From JAZNQL01 sp045590155 (GTDB lineage Bacteria > Bacillota > Clostridia > UMGS1883 > UMGS1540), in assembly GCA_045590155.1 (NCBI GenBank), contig JAZNQL010000047.1, positions 1 through 9,420 of the forward strand: a stretch of DNA of 9,420 bases. The letters are read 5' to 3'. Below, in pieces: positions 1 to 6,797 of the stretch; position 1 is the stretch's first letter; each line of letters starts with the position of its first letter. The position numbers were made by a program, and so were the translations under genes. Under the pieces are notes generated by a model, which did no database searches, was not told the DNA's origin, and saw only the letters and a list, made by a program, of their open reading frames with translations.

Positions 1-1
1 T

Positions 2-45
2 AAAAAAAGGAGCTGTAAAAAAAATATTTTTTTACAACTCCTTTT
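2..45 (-). terminator. Intrinsic terminator of the yycHI-SDR-birA cluster
   Basis: Positions 5-23 and 27-45 form a 19-bp stem with a 3-nt loop (24-26). Read on the minus strand it is followed by a run of seven U (complement of 2-8). The stem starts inside the birA stop codon (44-46), so it closes the minus-strand cluster directly. The only non-Watson-Crick position is 13/37, which is a G-U wobble in minus-strand RNA but a C-A mismatch in plus-strand RNA. This supports use on the minus strand. Confidence 0.9.
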
Positions 46-784
46 AATATAGGTTTTTTATAACTGCTTCTCCGCAGAAAATCTTTTGCTCTGTTTTGTC
101 TTCAAATTCTACTGTCAGTGAAAAGTCAGGGTTTATATCGGTTACTTTGCCTTCCTTTTCTTTCCCTTCTGCTGTCACGGTTACTTCTTTATTCAAAGTT
201 ATGCAGTTTTCTTTATAAAACTTAACATAGCTTTCTCTGTCATTTAAAATATTTTCTGACATTTTGTCTATATTGTTTATAAGTGCCAATACAAGCTCTT
301 CTCTTTTTACCTCTTTGCCTGTCTGCATTTTTATTGATGCTGCTTTGTGTTGTATGTCTTCCTCAAAATCTTCCTTTTTGTTTGTAACATTTATTCCTAT
401 GCCGAGTATTACCTTATCGCCCGAAAGCTCTGTTAATATTCCGCATATCTTTTTTTGGTCTATTAACAAATCGTTTACCCATTTTATTTTAGGCATTACT
501 CCGCCTGTCTTAAATATTGCCTTGCACACTTCGCAGGCTGCAAATGCCGTAAGACAGGATAAATCCTCCCCGAAATCTTTTGCCGAAAGAGAAAAGGAAA
601 TATATACTCCTTTTCCTTTTGCCGATTGAAATGTGCGTCCAAGCCTTCCTCTGCCTTTTGTCTGACTGTCAGATAGACATATTGCGTTTTCTTTCGGGCA
701 GGTTTTTAAAAAATCATTTGTTGAAGATATTTCATCGAACAGAAAAAGCCTGTCAATCCCTTCAAACATTTTTTTATTATACAT
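44..784 (-). CDS. birA: Biotin--[acetyl-CoA-carboxylase] ligase, monofunctional (no HTH domain)
   Basis: A 246-aa cytoplasmic enzyme that activates biotin as biotinyl-AMP and transfers it to the acceptor lysine of carboxylase carrier proteins such as acetyl-CoA carboxylase BCCP. Visible family motifs are the STN at residues 21-23, the biotinyl-AMP loop GRGRLGR (44-50), KWVNDLL (101-107, family KWPNDLL, with Pro changed to Val), KICGIL (112-117) and GIGINV (128-133). The small C-terminal beta domain follows at about 195-246. The N-terminal winged-helix of bifunctional BirA is absent, so it should not repress biotin genes. It is the last gene of the cluster, 13 nt after the SDR gene. The first ATG was kept because a short GGGGA lies 4 nt upstream, while the next Met (residue 6) has no ribosome site at a usable distance. 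The terminator overlaps its stop codon. Confidence 0.93.
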   Translation of the reverse strand: MYNKKMFEGIDRLFLFDEISSTNDFLKTCPKENAICLSDSQTKGRGRLGRTFQSAKGKGVYISFSLSAKDFGEDLSCLTAFAACEVCKAIFKTGGVMPKIKWVNDLLIDQKKICGILTELSGDKVILGIGINVTNKKEDFEEDIQHKAASIKMQTGKEVKREELVLALINNIDKMSENILNDRESYVKFYKENCITLNKEVTVTAEGKEKEGKVTDINPDFSLTVEFEDKTEQKIFCGEAVIKNLY

Positions 785-797
785 AATATCCCCGCTT

Positions 798-1553
798 TTA
801 TTGTTTTGATTTTTGAAACATATATATAAGCGGTAATAAAATTTTCATAGGAATAAATCTTACTATAACAAAGCCTATTTTTGTTAATATGCCAGGAATT
901 ATTATTCCTTTTTTCTTAAACATTTTTTTTATGGCATATTCCGCTACGTCCATTGATTTTCTGCCTGCAGACATAAAGTCAACACCCGAAACTGCGGAAA
1001 ATTCGGTTTTTACTGGTCCCGGACAAAGCTGACTTATTGAAACCTTGCTTTTTTGCCTTTTAAGCTCGTATCTTACCGAATTTGTTAAGGTGTAAACATA
1101 GGCTTTGGTTGAATAATATGTAGAAAGAAGAGGTCCTGCCGGCATAAATGCAGCTGCCGATGCTACATTTAATATATACCCTTTATCCTGCTTTATAAAA
1201 TATTGGGTAAAAAGCTTGGTTAGTATATGCAAGCCACGCACGTTTAAATCTATCATAGAAAGCTCGCTTTCAACAGAAGTCCCGCTAAAATGCCCAAAAA
1301 GACCAAACCCCGCATTATTTATGAGTATTTCGGGATTTTTATCAAGCGAGAATTCAAAAAGCTTTTTACATTCTTCTTCCTTTGAAAGATCTGCCTTAAA
1401 AATATATGTTTTAACTGATAAAGTGCTTGCAAGTTCCTTTAATCTATCTTCTCTTCGCGCACATAAGATTAGGTCATATCCTTGTTTTGCAAGGCATATT
1501 GCCATATCTTTGCCTATCCCGGAACTTGCACCTGTTACAACTGCTGTTGCCAT
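798..1553 (-). CDS. SDR-family NAD(P)-dependent oxidoreductase (DltE/COG0300-like)
   Basis: A 251-aa classical short-chain dehydrogenase. The Rossmann cofactor motif TGASSGIG is at residues 7-14, followed by CARRxDRL at 31-38 (basic residues that favour NADPH), D55 of the acidic AD-L motif, NNAG at 79-82, catalytic S132, and Y146-x3-K150. The C-terminal 40 residues are unusually hydrophobic (about 216-245, ending in a short basic tail), suggesting membrane association as in the DltE/SadH-like branch. The substrate cannot be read from sequence; a keto or hydroxy lipid-type substrate is only a guess. The start is fixed by AAGGAG (1560-1565) 6 nt upstream. It lies 32 nt after yycI and 13 nt before birA on the same strand, so it is probably co-transcribed. 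DltE is named for its place near dlt genes in B. subtilis, but no dlt genes are here. Confidence 0.92.
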   Translation of the reverse strand: MATAVVTGASSGIGKDMAICLAKQGYDLILCARREDRLKELASTLSVKTYIFKADLSKEEECKKLFEFSLDKNPEILINNAGFGLFGHFSGTSVESELSMIDLNVRGLHILTKLFTQYFIKQDKGYILNVASAAAFMPAGPLLSTYYSTKAYVYTLTNSVRYELKRQKSKVSISQLCPGPVKTEFSAVSGVDFMSAGRKSMDVAEYAIKKMFKKKGIIIPGILTKIGFVIVRFIPMKILLPLIYMFQKSKQ

Positions 1554-1585
1554 TTCTTACTCCTTAAAATCTGATTTTGATATTT

Positions 1586-2371
1586 TTATCTTCTTGCATC
1601 GTAAAAACGGCTTAAGCCGTTATCGGTGGTAATATTCCATACAGGAACTGCTTCGGCTGTTTTGTAATCCGAATTTGAAGGGTCTGTAATTATTTCATAG
1701 CCCGCTTCTACCTGTGATACCGAAACGTTTTTTACTCCGTCACGCAAGAGATTTATAAAAGCATTCTGCACAGGTACTATTTTTGTTTTACTCGTTGCTT
1801 TGCCTGTTACATTTGCCCATCTTCCGCGAATATAGCTTATTTTATCCTCCGAAAGCTCCACAGTTAATTTATTACTGTAAATTTTTTTTCCACCGTACAT
1901 TCCTTCAAAAACAAGTTTCGTATCGGAAGCTGAAACTCGGGCATTTTTTACGTCAAATCCAAGTTCAAGCAAAAGTTGTTCCGCTTTTTTTCTTGATGGG
2001 GTAGTTGTTTCTTCAAGGCTTTTATATTCAATAAATCCGCCCGATATAACAAGGTTTTTGGTTTGGTTTTTACAAACGGTTACGTTGCCGGTTTCTTCTG
2101 TTATAAAATCTTCGTTTTCAAAGAGCTTATCCGCAACCGATATGGTATCTGCAAGCACATTTTCAACCGATAACACCTGCATTCTCGGTGTTTTAGGAAG
2201 TTGTTCGGGCAATAAAACATTGTTTATTTTTAATATTTCAACTGTTTTTTCAAGGTCTTTTTTCTCGGAGTGCACGAGCGATATATTACTGTACGCAATA
2301 TTGCATAAAAGAAAAATATTTATTGCCAGAAAAAGTATAATAAGTGCTGACTGTATTTTACTCCAATTCAT
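1586..2371 (-). CDS. yycI: YycI (WalI), membrane-anchored modulator of the WalRK two-component system
   Basis: A 261-aa protein with the typical YycI start MNWSKI, one N-terminal transmembrane helix (about residues 8-24) and an extracytoplasmic remainder. In B. subtilis and S. aureus YycI acts with YycH on the histidine kinase WalK through transmembrane-helix contacts; this is family knowledge. The C-terminal half (about 100-261) alternates beta strands and ends in AVPVWNI-x-TDNG, the usual end of the YycI/PepSY-like fold. Length is close to the family norm (about 260-280 aa). It begins 3 nt after the yycH stop codon, with its ribosome site inside the last codons of yycH, so the two are probably translationally coupled. 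No walR, walK or walJ is adjacent, unlike the Bacillus arrangement. The identification rests on the N-terminus, topology and pairing with yycH. Confidence 0.85.
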   Translation of the reverse strand: MNWSKIQSALIILFLAINIFLLCNIAYSNISLVHSEKKDLEKTVEILKINNVLLPEQLPKTPRMQVLSVENVLADTISVADKLFENEDFITEETGNVTVCKNQTKNLVISGGFIEYKSLEETTTPSRKKAEQLLLELGFDVKNARVSASDTKLVFEGMYGGKKIYSNKLTVELSEDKISYIRGRWANVTGKATSKTKIVPVQNAFINLLRDGVKNVSVSQVEAGYEIITDPSNSDYKTAEAVPVWNITTDNGLSRFYDARR

Positions 2372-2374
2372 AGC

Positions 2375-3832
2375 CTACTCCTTGATAAAGATAATATCAT
2401 CCCCGGCTTTTAAGCACCACAGCGTTTGTCTTTCTGTGTCCGACCCGTCTTCAACATAGGATAAGAAAATGTTATTTATCAAAGTTTGTGTCTCCTTGCC
2501 TGAAAACGAATCGAATATACTGTCAAGTGCCGAAACCATAGAAAGATTTTCTTTTGTTTGTTCGGTTCTTTCATAACTTCGGATAAGGTGGCGGTATTTT
2601 GTCATTACGCCGTTTTTCATTACTATTTCAACTGCACTTTTTGTCCCGTCAGAAAGGTTTACCGAAATGGGTGTGCCTTCTACATAATAGTCAAGCGTAA
2701 AGCGGTATTCACTTCCGCCGTCTTCTGTTAAGTCACTTGTTACCAAAACATTAAAGCTTGCTCCGGGCATTATGGAATCCCAGACTTTTTCGGCAAAATT
2801 AACCGCTTTGTTAAGAGATTCATACAAGGTGGGCTTTGCATCGGAATCCTCAAAAAGGTTTAAGCCTTTAGTATCTTCAACGGCAGAATATTCAACCATT
2901 CCGTTTGGATATATTTTTAACGAACTGTAATTTTCAACAAAATATTTTATTCCAGATGTGTCCTCGTATGTGTTTATTGGGGCGGTGTTATAATCAAACA
3001 CTTCTAAAAGGTGGTCTGTTCTGTATTTATCCTCAAGCGGATTTTTGCTTGTAATTACGGCTGTATTTGTCTGATTTGGAGATACAAGTACCAGCGAATC
3101 AAGCACAACCTTTTGAATAACAGGCTCGTCAGGCGAGGATGCTGCAGCATCAAGATTCAGCTCAAACGCATAGGAATAGTTGCTGCTTTCGTCGTTTGCA
3201 CTGTAATTTTGTATTGTAGTTACAAGCTCCTGAATTTCGGGATATCTGATATAATATTTATATATACTGTTATCAGAGCCGTCCCGCACATAAAAAAGCA
3301 GACTTTCTTCCTCAAGCGGGGCCAAAATGAATTCACGAACCTTTCCGGGTTCGTCAAGCCAGGTGTTTTCTACTCCAAGAACCTGTCCGAAAATTGTGGG
3401 AGTAAACGAAAGAGAATATTCTGTATAAAGAGAACGGGTGTCTAAAATCTCGTCGTTACGCAAAACGCTGTACCATTCTGCTTCGTCTACCACTGCTTTA
3501 CGCATAACGCAAAGCTCGTCGCTTAAAACTGCTACAAAGCATTTTTTTATTCCACTGTGGACTGTATCAAAAAGACGGTCGCTATTATAATAAACGCTTC
3601 TGTTTTCGCCTGCGGTTACAACTATTTTCTGCGGTTTTGAAAGATTGTCTATCGGAATTGAATATTCTCCTTTTTTAAAAAGGTTTGAAAATAAAAAGTC
3701 GTCCCCAAGCGCAAGAAAAGAATTATAGCCATTAGGCCATAATTCTCTGCTAAACCATACGCGTGCGGACAACACAAAACTGCATATTATTAAAAGTATA
3801 AGTATGCCTGTTTTTGCTTTTTCCTTTTTCAC
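2375..3832 (-). CDS. yycH: YycH (WalH), membrane-anchored modulator of the WalRK two-component system
   Basis: A 485-aa protein, slightly longer than Bacillus YycH (about 450). It has a short basic N-terminus (KKEKAK), one transmembrane helix (about residues 8-23) and a large extracytoplasmic part. The stretch SARVWFSRELWPN right after the helix resembles the YycH family signature. The C-terminal third (about 290-425, with a YR-F-L-YYVEGTPIS segment near 376-390) looks like the beta-rich domain it shares with YycI. Its known role in Bacillus and Staphylococcus is to form a membrane complex with YycI and WalK that tunes WalR phosphorylation. The start is GTG at 3830-3832, directly after tandem TAA stops of the upstream gene, with only a G-rich weak ribosome site (GGGGGCTGG) inside that gene's end. 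Translational coupling therefore seems likely. No later start would keep the membrane anchor. Confidence 0.85.
   Translation of the reverse strand: MKKEKAKTGILILLIICSFVLSARVWFSRELWPNGYNSFLALGDDFLFSNLFKKGEYSIPIDNLSKPQKIVVTAGENRSVYYNSDRLFDTVHSGIKKCFVAVLSDELCVMRKAVVDEAEWYSVLRNDEILDTRSLYTEYSLSFTPTIFGQVLGVENTWLDEPGKVREFILAPLEEESLLFYVRDGSDNSIYKYYIRYPEIQELVTTIQNYSANDESSNYSYAFELNLDAAASSPDEPVIQKVVLDSLVLVSPNQTNTAVITSKNPLEDKYRTDHLLEVFDYNTAPINTYEDTSGIKYFVENYSSLKIYPNGMVEYSAVEDTKGLNLFEDSDAKPTLYESLNKAVNFAEKVWDSIMPGASFNVLVTSDLTEDGGSEYRFTLDYYVEGTPISVNLSDGTKSAVEIVMKNGVMTKYRHLIRSYERTEQTKENLSMVSALDSIFDSFSGKETQTLINNIFLSYVEDGSDTERQTLWCLKAGDDIIFIKE
2378..2383 (-). promoter_or_regulatory. yycI ribosome binding site embedded in the yycH 3' end
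   Basis: AAGGAG on the minus strand, 6 nt before the yycI ATG. It overlaps the last sense codons of yycH (Lys-Glu) and abuts its TAG stop. Ribosomes finishing yycH would uncover or re-use it, which fits fixed stoichiometry of the YycH/YycI pair. Confidence 0.8.
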
Positions 3833-3835
3833 TTA

Positions 3836-4312
3836 TTACCAGCCCCCGAAAATTGAGCTGAAGTTTGCTACAAAGCCCTTTATACTGTCAAGCAGGCTTT
3901 GATTGAGCAATGTTATATCAAGCCGAACATTCTGATAATAACCTTCGCCATACTGTGCTCTGACCATAATATAGTTTGTTTCGGTTGCAAGATCAATTTC
4001 CTGCAGGTAAATTCCGCTTGAACCTACTGTTGTTACAAGGGGAGCGCCTGCCGAATTCTTTTTAAGATTGAATTTTCCTGTTGTTTTATCGTAACCATAA
4101 AGTGCTACCTCGGCGCCGGGAACACATACTGCCGAAATGGTATACTTTTGTTTTGTTGTGGATGATACTGAATTTTCGGGTTTTTTAACTGTAATCAAAC
4201 CGTCAGCAGTGCTTGCTGCTCCTGCTTCTACTACGGAAGGTGCTGCAAGGCAACTTACCGAGAAAAGCATTGTCAATATAACAGTTAAAACTAAAACAGC
4301 GAATTTTTTCAT
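3836..4312 (-). CDS. Small exported beta-rich (Ig-like) protein, first gene of the yycHI cluster
   Basis: Not recognised as a named family. The 158-aa product has a clear signal peptide: basic MKK, a hydrophobic core at about 4-17, and a likely signal peptidase I site after CLA or CLAA (23/24). Cys21 lies in SVSC, a poor lipobox because position -3 is Ser, so lipidation is less likely but not excluded. Residues about 38-135 look like one beta-sandwich of the bacterial Ig type: a KQKYTIS strand, then PGAEVALYGYD, a TTGKF turn, VGSSG, and NYIMVRA. The last 23 residues form a probable amphipathic helix ending in GGW. Two tandem TAA codons end the gene 3 nt before yycH. AAGGAAGG lies about 10 nt upstream of the ATG. 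The predicted WalR-site promoter directly precedes it. A cell-wall or surface role is inference from export and context only. Confidence 0.8.
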   Translation of the reverse strand: MKKFAVLVLTVILTMLFSVSCLAAPSVVEAGAASTADGLITVKKPENSVSSTTKQKYTISAVCVPGAEVALYGYDKTTGKFNLKKNSAGAPLVTTVGSSGIYLQEIDLATETNYIMVRAQYGEGYYQNVRLDITLLNQSLLDSIKGFVANFSSIFGGW

Positions 4313-4348
4313 TAGCCTTTGACCTTCCTTTCCTGATTTTCTAAATAT

Positions 4349-4377
4349 ATTGTACCACAGGAATATTACAGCATTGT
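4349..4377 (-). promoter_or_regulatory. Predicted promoter of the exported protein-yycH-yycI-SDR-birA cluster
   Basis: On the minus strand a TACAAT -10 (4349-4354, 5 of 6 to consensus) would start transcription near 4342 and give a leader of about 30 nt. At a 17-nt spacing the -35 position (4372-4377) reads ACAATG, a poor match to TTGACA. The predicted WalR site covers this position. A good -10 with a poor -35 under an OmpR-family site is the layout expected for activator dependence, although repression by blocking RNA polymerase cannot be excluded. The same GGTACAAT octamer occurs at the clpE -10. Confidence 0.55.
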
Positions 4378-4381
4378 TACA
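4365..4381 (-). promoter_or_regulatory. Predicted WalR (YycF) binding site
   Basis: On the minus strand the sequence reads TGTAAC-AATGC-TGTAAT. This is an exact match to the WalR direct-repeat consensus known from B. subtilis and S. aureus, TGT(A/T)A(A/T/C)-N5-TGT(A/T)A(A/T/C). It lies at about -23 to -39 from the predicted start site, 10 nt upstream of the -10, and the downstream operon encodes the WalK modulators YycH and YycI. The motif is seen directly; binding is inferred. I found no second perfect copy by eye in the window. Confidence 0.6.
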
Positions 4382-4460
4382 TGGTATTTACTTTTAATTA
4401 ACACTTAATTCCTGTCTTTATAAATTCAGGTTTTTTATTACATAAAACCCTTAAAAGTCT

Positions 4461-6677
4461 TTATTTTATGCGGATTTCGCCATTTTCCGCATAAACAGAA
4501 AATACCTCTTCTTCCTTTATAGAGCCTCTTATTATTTTTTGCGCAGCAGCATCCTCAAGACGTCTCATTATAACCCTGCGCAAAGGTCTTGCTCCGTTTT
4601 TCGGGTCATATCCCTCGCTTAACAAAAGTTCTTCAGCTTCTTCTGTAATTTCGAATTTTATCCCTTTTTCAGAAAGCTTATCTGCAAATTCCGAAAGCAT
4701 CTTTTTAAGTATAATTCTTAATGTGTCACGGTTTAAGGAATTAAATACAATTATTTCGTCTATTCTGTTTAAAAATTCCGGGCGCATAAATTCTTTTAAG
4801 GCGTCAAGAGCCTTGGTTTTTTTGCCTTCATGCTCGCTTGTAACATAGCCTGTTACAGAATTTTTATAGTCTGCTCCTGCGTTTGAGGTCATTATAAGTA
4901 TTGCATTTGCAAAGCTTACCTTTTTGCCGTGACTGTCAGAAACCTTGCCGTCTTCCATTATCTGCAAAAATATGTTTAAAACCTCGGGGTGTGCTTTTTC
5001 TACTTCGTCTAAAAGTATTACCGAATAGGGTCTGCGACGGATTTTTTCGGTAAGCTGACCTCCGTCATCATATCCCACATATCCCGGAGGTGCTCCTATT
5101 ATTTTTGAAACCGCATGTTTTTCCATATATTCCGACATATCAAGGCGGATAAGAGAGTCCTCACTGCCAAAGACTGCCTCGGAAAGAGCAAGCACAAGCT
5201 CGGTTTTACCAACACCCGTCTGCCCTGTGAACAAAAATGTTACGGGGCGCGCTTTAATGGAAAGACCTGCTCTGCCGCGTCTTATTGCAGACGAAACAGA
5301 GGCTATTGCCTCATCCTGTCCTTTTACACGCTTTTTCAGGGTATCTTCAAGCTCCAAAAGTCTTTCGGTTTCTTCCCTGGTTATCTGGCGTGCAGGAATT
5401 TTTGTCCAGCCTTCTATTACTCCTGCTATATCGTCTACCGAAAGATATTCGTCCTTCATTTCCGATTTTATACGGTCAATTTCTCCTCCTACCAGTATTT
5501 CTTGAGTGCGAAGCTCTGCTATTCTTGCAAAATCCTGCTCTGTTTCGGGGTTTAATGCACCCATTTCTGCCTTGATTTTTTCAAGCTCTTCGTTTTTTTG
5601 CGCAAGCTCTATTAAGGCACGATTTCTAAGGTTTGCTTTTGATGCCGCTTCATCAATTACATCGATTGCCTTATCTGGCTGAAAGCGGTCGTTTATATAT
5701 CTTTCACTTAATAAAACTGCACTTCTTACAATGGGTTCAGTTATTATAACGCTGTGGAATTTTTCGTAATAATCCTTTATTCCCATTATTATTTTTATTG
5801 TTTCTTCAATGTCGGGTTCTTCTACCGAAACTGTCTGGAATCTGCGTTCCAAAGCGCCGTCTTTTTCTATATATCGTCGGTATTCGCTTATTGTGGTTGC
5901 GCCTATTACCTGTATCTCGCCCCTTGCAAGTGCAGGCTTTAATATGTTTGCGGCACTCATTGCTCCTTCAGCTTCCCCTGCGCCGACTATGTTATGAAGC
6001 TCGTCTATTACTAAAATTATATCTTTGTCTGCCTTAACTTCGTCTATTAAAGATTTAAGGCGTCCTTCAAACTGTCCTCGAAACTGTGTGCCTGCCACCA
6101 TAGCGGTAAAATCAAGCAAATATATTCTCTTTTTTAACAGTTTTTGGGGAACATTGCCTTCAACTATTCTAACGGCAAGTCCTTCCGCAATGGCAGTTTT
6201 ACCAACACCAGGCTCACCTATTAAACAGGGATTGTTTTTATTTCTTCTGTTTAAAATTTCGGTACAGCGTGTTATTTCGGTATCTCTGCCTATTACACGG
6301 TCAATTTCGCCTCGTGCGGCTTTTTCAGTAAGATTTATGCCATAAGTATCAAGTACGCTTTTCTTTTTTTGCTTTTTCTTACCTTCGCTTGGAGGTTGTT
6401 TTTCTTTTTCTTCGTCTTTAAAGTTTCCTTCAAAGATGGGGAAAAGACTTCCAAGTGCATCCTCTCCGCCTGCTTCGGCTATCATCTGACCTATCTGTTC
6501 TTCTAAATTTTCGAGCATTTCGGGATCTAAATCCATATTCCCCGCAATCTGCGGAGGATTAAGACCAAGCTCCTGCGCACACTGAAGGCATAAGCCTTCT
6601 TTTATTTTATTGCCGTTTTCAACCTTCATCACAAAAAGAACGGCCATATTTTTTTTACATCTTGAACAAAGAACCAT
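4461..6677 (-). CDS. clpE: ClpE-like AAA+ protein unfoldase with N-terminal zinc finger
   Basis: A 738-aa two-ring-domain Hsp100 unfoldase, expected to feed misfolded proteins to ClpP. The N-terminus is a four-Cys zinc finger (C4, C7, C30, C33) as in ClpE/McsA, in place of the double Clp-N domain of ClpC. A charged linker (about 84-107, Lys-rich) follows. AAA1 has Walker A GEPGVGKT (154-161), Walker B ILVIDE (221-226) and Arg fingers R278/R279. A short coiled middle domain (about 355-410) contains a UVR-like stretch, DFARIAELR (382-390). AAA2 has Walker A GQTGVGKT (485-492, usual GPTGVGKT), Walker B VILLDE (553-558), TSN sensor (597-599), FLNRID (635-640) and sensor-2 GARPLRR (695-701). The expected ClpP-docking loop tripeptide reads TGY (609-611) instead of [LIV]-G-[FL]. 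AGGAG (6685-6689) 7 nt upstream fixes the start. Length fits ClpE (about 700-750). Confidence 0.9.
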   Translation of the reverse strand: MVLCSRCKKNMAVLFVMKVENGNKIKEGLCLQCAQELGLNPPQIAGNMDLDPEMLENLEEQIGQMIAEAGGEDALGSLFPIFEGNFKDEEKEKQPPSEGKKKQKKKSVLDTYGINLTEKAARGEIDRVIGRDTEITRCTEILNRRNKNNPCLIGEPGVGKTAIAEGLAVRIVEGNVPQKLLKKRIYLLDFTAMVAGTQFRGQFEGRLKSLIDEVKADKDIILVIDELHNIVGAGEAEGAMSAANILKPALARGEIQVIGATTISEYRRYIEKDGALERRFQTVSVEEPDIEETIKIIMGIKDYYEKFHSVIITEPIVRSAVLLSERYINDRFQPDKAIDVIDEAASKANLRNRALIELAQKNEELEKIKAEMGALNPETEQDFARIAELRTQEILVGGEIDRIKSEMKDEYLSVDDIAGVIEGWTKIPARQITREETERLLELEDTLKKRVKGQDEAIASVSSAIRRGRAGLSIKARPVTFLFTGQTGVGKTELVLALSEAVFGSEDSLIRLDMSEYMEKHAVSKIIGAPPGYVGYDDGGQLTEKIRRRPYSVILLDEVEKAHPEVLNIFLQIMEDGKVSDSHGKKVSFANAILIMTSNAGADYKNSVTGYVTSEHEGKKTKALDALKEFMRPEFLNRIDEIIVFNSLNRDTLRIILKKMLSEFADKLSEKGIKFEITEEAEELLLSEGYDPKNGARPLRRVIMRRLEDAAAQKIIRGSIKEEEVFSVYAENGEIRIK

Positions 6678-6707
6678 TTTTTTACTCCTGTGGTTTAATT
6701 TTAAACT

Positions 6708-6736
6708 ATTGTACCATATTTTTTATTTTTTGTAAA
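6708..6736 (-). promoter_or_regulatory. Sigma-A promoter of clpE
   Basis: On the minus strand TTTACA (-35, 6731-6736, 5 of 6) and TACAAT (-10, 6708-6713, 5 of 6) are separated by exactly 17 nt. Transcription would start near 6701 and give a short leader of about 24 nt before the clpE ATG. No CtsR operator (GGTCAAA direct repeat) and no CIRCE inverted repeat (HrcA) is present in the gap 6678-6797. The same gap must also drive the divergent plus-strand gene, for which I see no convincing promoter. Confidence 0.75.
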
Positions 6737-6797
6737 TGGATTTTAATTTATAACCTAATTTTTTTACGGGCATACTAATTTTGAAAGGAATGATTTT

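Noticed and set aside
264..629. Open frame on the plus strand opposite birA, and similar long frames opposite clpE, yycH and the yyaL-type gene.
   Set aside because: They lie wholly inside well-supported genes, have low-complexity Ser/Phe/Leu/Cys-rich translations typical of antisense frames, and lack ribosome sites and family motifs.
3836..4312. Lipoprotein interpretation of the small exported protein (Cys21).
   Set aside because: The residues before Cys are S-V-S, with Ser at -3 where Leu, Val or Ile is required, while a normal signal peptidase I site follows directly. Kept only as a less likely alternative.
4318..4324. GGTCAAA on the minus strand, the half-site of the CtsR operator, just before the exported-protein gene.
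   Set aside because: CtsR binds a direct repeat of this heptamer. There is only one copy, it lies in the leader over the ribosome-site region, and it is not near clpE's own promoter.
4428..4451. Imperfect hairpin downstream of clpE, with AGG/CCT and TTTTAT/ATAAAA arms.
   Set aside because: It contains an internal loop, consists mostly of A-T pairs and is not followed by a U tract on the minus strand, so I do not call it a terminator. Read-through from clpE into the yycHI cluster is therefore possible.
4839..4856. TGTAAC and TGTTAC on the plus strand, resembling a second WalR box.
   Set aside because: The spacer is 6 nt rather than 5, the site is inside the clpE coding region, and it arises from codons for VTGYVT.
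6731..6747. TGTAAA-N5-TTTAAT in the clpE/yyaL gap, near the WalR consensus.
   Set aside because: The second half-site lacks the invariant G, and the first half-site is already explained as the clpE -35 element read from the other strand. In such AT-rich DNA this level of match is expected by chance.
6745..6780. TATAAC and TACTAA as possible -10 elements for the plus-strand yyaL-type gene.
   Set aside because: Neither has a recognisable -35 at 16-18 nt, and the region is so AT-rich that such hexamers are expected. The promoter is left unassigned.
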